A DNA stretch of 64,000 nucleotides from Balanoglossus misakiensis (Eukaryota; Hemichordata), in contig CM082584.2 of the NCBI GenBank assembly GCA_040954595.2, forward strand, positions 7,316,001-7,380,000, in the 5' to 3' direction. The position numbers and the translations under genes were made by a program. Numbering within the stretch: position 1 is the stretch's first letter; each line of letters begins with the position of its first letter. Positions 58,701 through 64,000 of the stretch are shown here, in pieces. A model generated the notes under the pieces. The model was not told the origin of the DNA. It ran no database searches and saw only the letters and a list, made by a program, of their open reading frames with translations.

Positions 58701-61700
58701 CTACCAACTCGTCGAAATCCAGAACAGCCACACAGGTACACTCGCGTAGGGCATCGAGGGCCGCTGCTTGGACTTTGGTGGTAAACAAACCGGAGACCTG
58801 TGCCAGCATCAGGCAGTCGCTCTTATCTCTGAGCTCTGGGATGACTCTGCCCAGTAGGAACTCCTCCATCGTACCCCTATCTCGACTGTCCTTCGGCAAT
58901 CCTTTGAAGATTTCGTTTAAATGGACCATTCCATTTGAACCTGCTCGACTCTTCAGGTGCAGCTCTCGATATTTCTTGCCTGTGGAGTTCACAAAGCCAA
59001 TGGTGTGAATCAGGATTTACAATAGCCCTGATATATACACACAATGTACATACACTTGTACGTAGTAACGTTATTTACGGTGGGTTATTTGTACTATACA
59101 TGTATATACCAAGTCGGTATTTAATTGAATGACGGTCACGCGTCTGTCAAATAGCTCAGCTATCGATCAAAAAACTTCACCTCCAAATCTGACCTTTTCA
59201 TTTTCCGGTTCTTACTAAATCAGTGTTAATTTAGTTTTAATTCATAACAAATGCATAGTCAGATGGCGCCACACGCTCATACCTGTGCTCTCCTTATATT
59301 TACTGCATATCTGTGGACCGGAGGGCATGCATAGATCTTCCTCCTTCATATGTACGGAAACAAACCTTCGTCTATCATCATCGTCTGCAGTTTGTATCTT
59401 CTTTGCGGAATTCTTGTCTGCGGGTATATGAGAATTGACTTGAAAATAGTAATGATTTGGAACTACCGTGATTAATTTAAGGCTAAACGGTTATTACGAC
59501 GCTAATCATTTTGTTGCCCTTATATTAGATTTGTTGTCCCCGGAGATAGCATACAATGTACATGTCTCAGGTACCAGACCAAGATCAATGCTTACCTTCT
59601 GAACTGTCTGTCTGATTTATGCGGACGTTGCCGTCCGCTTGGTTCTTTATCCTCTCCTTGGTGATGACGACAAGTTTCTCTGACCCCTTCGCCCTTCGTC
59701 CGTCCCAGGTGAGATCCACCACGTCCATGTGGCGGAACACGGTGGCGTCCGGGATGACGGCGGCGCTGTTCAGTTTGACGATGACGTACCGCTGCAGGTC
59801 AACTCTCCGCTCCTTCAGGATCACGTCGGTCAGCTCTTCGTCCGGTATCCCCCAGTTGCAGTCGGTCGTGGCGGGCAATATCGTGACCGGGAGCGTCGTG
59901 AGGGCGCAGCGCATGCTTTCGCCTTCGGTCACATAGGGAGATCGGTCGCGTGGCGGGTAGTAGCACCGCACCCCGTTATTTTCCAACAGCTGAACGATCC
60001 TGCGGTCCACAGTGTCGTTTCCCGTCGCGCACGCGATATTAGCGTCGTATTTTTCTTGATAGTTCTTGGCATACAGATCTGAGGAGAATCGTGGAAAAAA
60101 CAATGTACATGTGACCAGAAATTTCTGACGTAATATTTAACCAAATAAATGGCATTATTTGAGGAGTGCTTACAAATTATGGTAAGTTCAATTATAACAC
60201 ATCACTGCATGGGTCCTTTTCACAAACGCGAAAATAACTTTCATACTGGTTTGTCAGCGGTGATTGTCTCCAATCGTATGTGGGAAGTCAGTCGTGAAAT
60301 ACATAGACCTAAGTAGTCTAGTAACCCCTCTGCCTTTTTTCTACAACGTAACATTACTGGTTGACCTGCTGCCAGTGGCCTTGGTAGCGCTAAATCGCGT
60401 AACCAGACTTGCACGTATATAATTGTACCAGTCAATCGAGTTTAAGACATCTAAAAATTCTAGTACATTTTTGTCAAACCCTGGCAATGTATATAGAGGG
60501 ACTGTGGCCAGACTGAAACATGCGGAAGATCCAACCGTGTGCGGGCGCACAGCCGCAACCTGTCACCAACACCCAGATTCCGTGTCGATGAACACGTCGT
60601 TTGTAAGCATTCCACAAGGACGGGTCATCCGTCCTGCTTGACCTAGCCTAGCCTAGCACTCCTTTTCACCTGAAGTATGCCCTGCATTGCACGCTTGAAG
60701 AACTCGCTATAAACACCACGGTAACTCCGCCGTGCTGAACACGCAGACACATACCTGCGGGAAACTTCGGAACATCCGGATCTGATGAAACGTCATGGTC
60801 AGTGTTGGACCTCAGCGATGACGTCGCTTCGTCGTAGATGGACCCCGTTTCGTCGCTGATTCGGTACCCGGTTGACGATGACCCCGATGAATAGGTGACA
60901 GGCTGGCGCAGGCCCTGAAATGCATGGGCGCAAAATCGTCAGTAAATAAACCCATTCACCCACTAGTTCCCTCTGTGATGGTCCATCTTTTTATCACAGA
61001 AAACAGTGGAATCTGGCAAAACCAGGGTGGTGAAGGGTGGGGGAAATGGTTAACCTGGTAATATAATGTTAAATGTCAGAGGTTGGGGCCGCAATACACG
61101 GGAATTCGTGATTCTAATTAAAGCTCCAATAGCTGACACTTTTACCATATTTTTAATTGAAAAAAAAACTTCAACCTTCTCCTTAGTCGACAAATGACAC
61201 TGTTTTGACTTTGTAGGGATTTTAGTACCCACGTGCGCATACCACGATAGCTGTGTGCAGGTACACTTGCAACGGGCAGTTGAATAAATGAGTGCGGCAC
61301 CCGTTTATTATTTAACTTGGTCAACAGTTATTGGGGCTTTCAAATGACAACGTATTTCAAAAGAAAATTCAGATTCGGGATTATCTATCAGAAATCCACA
61401 CGCCTACACTTTATACCAGGATTTGTTTTATGAAAGGCGAATGGGACGCATGCACGTGATAACACTGAAGAGGATAAGACCACAGGCTGTGCACAAAAGG
61501 AGCCTCGTAAACAAATTCCTTGAAGCCATTTCCTTCTATTCTGAGAAACGCTGTATGATGTTCGCTTACTGAAAAGTGCGATGTGAACTGTATTTTCACC
61601 CACACAAGGCGGAAACAAAGAATTGACAAAACTGTGCTAATTAAATATCTCCATTGTTATGATCACATCAAATTTAGGTCTGAAACCAGACTGTGGACAT

Positions 61701-61763
61701 TGGCTTTCTTACCTCGGCGAAAAATAATCGGTCTTGGTTCACCCCGCTCGTGCTCGAACTCAT
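52810..61763 (-). CDS. TIR - helical repeat - tandem pseudokinase - tyrosine-rich tail protein
   Basis: Fifteen exons: 61713-61763, 60755-60914, 59596-60078, 59283-59417, 58240-58979, 57897-58047, 56756-57622, 56065-56400, 55809-55882, 55431-55562, 55173-55304, 54585-54871, 54153-54309, 53815-53960, 52810-53674. All phases agree: 4716 bases, 1571 aa. TIR fold about 81-211 (YDANIACATG; BB-loop-like RDRSPYVTEGES; NWGIPDEELTD). HEAT/ARM-like helices about 280-640. Kinase-like domain 1 about 686-970: LRD at 811-813 with N818 kept, but NFR replaces DFG (834-836) and the VAIK lysine is Asn. Domain 2 about 1040-1283: HGC replaces HRD (1132-1134), RWG replaces DFG, yet the tyrosine-kinase-like RRWAPPE and C-lobe are clear. 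Tail 1284-1571: YNSP, YVNG, YNDL, YAKL, PPPPPRR and a small Cys cluster (HCCPLTTACPIC). Likely a signalling scaffold; no known family matched. Confidence 0.85.
55699..55797. repeat. GAT/ATG trinucleotide microsatellite
   Basis: About 33 nearly pure copies in the intron between exons 9 and 10 of the TIR/pseudokinase gene. It starts a few bases from the donor of exon 9 (55807-55808), so length changes could touch splicing. On the minus strand it would read as poly-Ser, but it is outside the coding exons. Confidence 0.95.
60949..61053. repeat. Inverted-repeat element, AACCCTTTCA family, copy 3
   Basis: The left end AACCCATTCACCC and the right end GGGGGAAATGGTTAAC form an imperfect inverted repeat resembling those at 13921 and 34153. 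It lies in intron 1 of the TIR gene. Confidence 0.45.
61120..61340 (-). repeat. Dispersed repeat, copy 2 (see 3805-4111), with terminal inverted repeats
   Basis: The left end AAAGCTCCAATAGCTG and the inverted right end AAAGCCCCAATAACTG are a clear terminal inverted repeat. The interior matches the element at 3805 in opposite orientation. It lies in intron 1 of the TIR gene. Confidence 0.65.
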
Positions 61764-64000
61764 CTTACTTTCTTCTTTTCGCCGAGAAAACTGCAAAATG
61801 ATAAAACCATACGTTCAAGTGATTTGTCAAACATGACTTACACATCCCGTTCCTAAACGTCGCATTTTCAAGGTTACGTTTAATTACCTTTGCTGTTGTC
61901 TGAGAGCAATTATGTCACGTGGAATGGAGTGATATTAGTCATGGTGCTGGGGGTTGTGTCGTTTGTATTTGTTTTATTTTGTTTACTTAATAAGAGGACT
62001 TTATAGATATGAAGTCATGTCTTTGCTGATCACGTTCTGTTGCTAACGCGACGAGCAACGTCCAAACAAAGAACAGGTAAAGATATCTGATATCATATGA
62101 CAGAGAGCCCAGTGGGTTACGACGATTTGGAGACGCTATTAAACTTATGGATTCCCATTTGCGTAAAATGTTAGTACGCGAACTCAAAACGTGACCTGAC
62201 TATACCCTCAGAATCACTCGTGCGTTCATGTCATGGTCGTACCACAGACCACTGCCCTGGCATCGAGACGACTCTAAAACACTCCCGGAAATAAAACGTT
62301 AAATCCCCACTGCCAGCCTATAGAGACGGCCACTCTATACAAAATCAGTGACCCGGGCCGCAAAGTGAACGTGTCCTAGGCGAGAAATGTATGCGTGTTG
62401 CGTTTGTGGTAAAACATCGAAAGATCGACGCGACTTCATACCTACACAATATTAAGCTTGTATTTTGTGGGATTTGAAGCCTGCCGTAGTGATCCACATA
62501 AGCGCAAAGACCACTCGGCAAGACCACCGCTCCTATTACAATGCAAAAGGTCATGGTTGCTTACAGTCTCAAGCAGGAACTTCAACAAGAAGTCGCAACA
62601 CTTTGTCATGAATACATATTATAAATTCGCTACTCACCAAATTAGACGCTCATTGCAATCACAAGAAACGGCAAGCACACCCAAAATGGAATCTTGTGCC
62701 ACTCGGCCTACTTGAAGAAAAGTCCGAGAGAGTCGGGCGACCTTTTGGAGTTTCCCTATTTAGCAGCTGACGTAGTTGTTCGGCGACCCAATAGGTGCAT
62801 TCATTTTGGTCACATGTCATACGTACCTATGTTTACCTGTACGTGTATTGCCTACAACGCGAAAATCGGTAGTTTTATATAAATGCTATATCGTGGTTCA
62901 AATCTCCTACCAGCCAGCATAATTCACGCAAATCGTGAAATTTTCACAGGCTTGTACAACAAAGTCCGTCTTCATTATTTTTAATGCACCCACCTCAGTG
63001 TCTAAGCTGGTCTAGTTCCGTGATCACAGACGCATGTGAATATCCTTTGTGTGTGTGTTTTTTGAAATCACAAAACCTAAGGGCCCGATAGTCATTTCGA
63101 AATGAAGTAACGTCCGGGTTGTTTTCAGGATACGAACATTGGGTTATACTTAACGCGCATGTTCAAACGCGGCCAACCAATCATGGAGTGGGATATCATT
63201 GTTTTGCCGGCATCATATACGCCGTACTTCCGAACTGCAAAAAGGTGACCTTTATACAGCAGTACACGAATGAGAATTCTTGTATTTGCTAATTGTATAA
63301 GAATTTATTGTTCTGTTGTTTGTATACAGATAGCAGCACTGACATTGGTGTTCAAGTGATCGACGGCACCGTGACGTCATCACCAGACAACACGCAGACG
63401 GATTTTCCATCATATCTTCCAAAGAAAATGTTGCGCACTAAACGTGCAATCATGTTTTATGACTGTACTTACGTGCACTGTGTAAAGAAGTAAGATGGGT
63501 TATTTATAACGTTTCATTATCAAATTTTCTACTATCCACCCGCCCGGGGCAGGTATTAATTTATGCCGAGTAGGTTTATTCGCCCGAAATTGTACTCGAG
63601 GATGCATGATGATGATTAAGAAGGTGGTCAACAATTCCGACAGTTTGGAATGGAGAAAGGTAGATTTTCAGTTTGAGGAATCTCCCTCCCTCCCTCCCTA
63701 TCTACCTCTACCCTCATCATACCCATACGCGCGCGCACAACAGCCGTCAAACCTGCTGACTGAACCCGTTCAGGTGGTTATGGTTAAACAAAAGTTTCGA
63801 TGACTGAGACCTCGGTGGTGCTATCTACAAAGTCTGTGACTGTCTACGCGTCTGTAATCATTTCGGTTCAAGCCATCAATGTTTCGAATTGCTTTCTTGA
63901 AGTATTCAAATCCAAGTAATGCGACTCTTTGAAATTAGTGTTCTTTGAAAATACGCAGGGTGAAGTTTGTTGCGGCTTGTAAATGAATGACAAAGGTGGT
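61764..64000. other. Upstream region of the TIR/pseudokinase gene to window end
   Basis: The presumed promoter of the TIR gene lies just above 61763, or further up if a 5' untranslated exon exists. Apart from the candidate exon at 63330-63489 no coding signal was recognised. A short CT-rich run lies near 63685-63700. Confidence 0.4.
63330..63489 (+). CDS. Candidate single exon of a gene running off the right edge
   Basis: A pyrimidine-rich acceptor (gttgtttgtatacag) precedes 160 open bases that end at a strong donor (gtaaga). Entering in phase 1, it reads SSTDIGVQVIDGTVTSSPDN and continues through YDCTYVHCVKK, leaving in phase 2. No family recognised and no second exon was confirmed before 64000. 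Confidence 0.3.

Overview
This is animal nuclear DNA. Genes are split into short exons with clean GT-AG introns, and introns, simple repeats and fold-back repeats make up most of the window. The gene set (a multi-exon ccdc78 orthologue, a gp130-like class I cytokine receptor, a CD225/dispanin cluster, TIR-domain signalling) and the very frequent ACATGTA-type words suggest a marine invertebrate deuterostome. Amphioxus is my first guess, but a hemichordate or echinoderm is not excluded. Exons were joined by hand, using splice signals and phase matching at every junction.

Layout: (1) 1-15.8 kb, minus strand: most of ccdc78, with a degenerate kinesin motor followed by the coiled-coil part known from vertebrate CCDC78; its 3' end runs off the window. 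(2) 18.1-27.65 kb, plus strand: an 11-exon class I cytokine receptor of about 1137 aa with Ig, C-x9-C-x-W, WSAWS, a transmembrane segment and a very long tail carrying about ten near-identical tyrosine motifs. (3) 30.6-37.7 kb, plus strand: two tandem phospholipid phosphatase (PLPP/LPP) genes; the first has two alternative last exons. (4) 39.9-51.3 kb, minus strand: three tandem CD225/dispanin (IFITM-superfamily) genes sharing the intron phase pattern 1-0-0. (5) 52.8-61.8 kb, minus strand: a 15-exon gene for about 1571 aa joining a TIR domain, a HEAT/ARM-like helical region, two tyrosine-kinase-like pseudokinase domains in tandem and a tyrosine- and proline-rich tail.

The TIR/double-pseudokinase gene is the best candidate for an undescribed signalling protein: I know of no family with that order of domains. 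Its tandem kinase folds recall JAK topology and its TIR plus helical repeats recall SARM1, but both kinase folds have lost catalytic residues, so it looks like a scaffold or an allosteric switch. A JAK/STAT-type receptor with many docking sites, three IFITM-superfamily genes and this TIR protein give the window an innate-immunity flavour. Whether they act together is inference.

Intergenic and intronic DNA holds at least a dozen short inverted-repeat elements, several flanked by TTAA, plus a CAGTA pentamer array, a GAT array and an about 0.8 kb element with long G-rich terminal inverted repeats.
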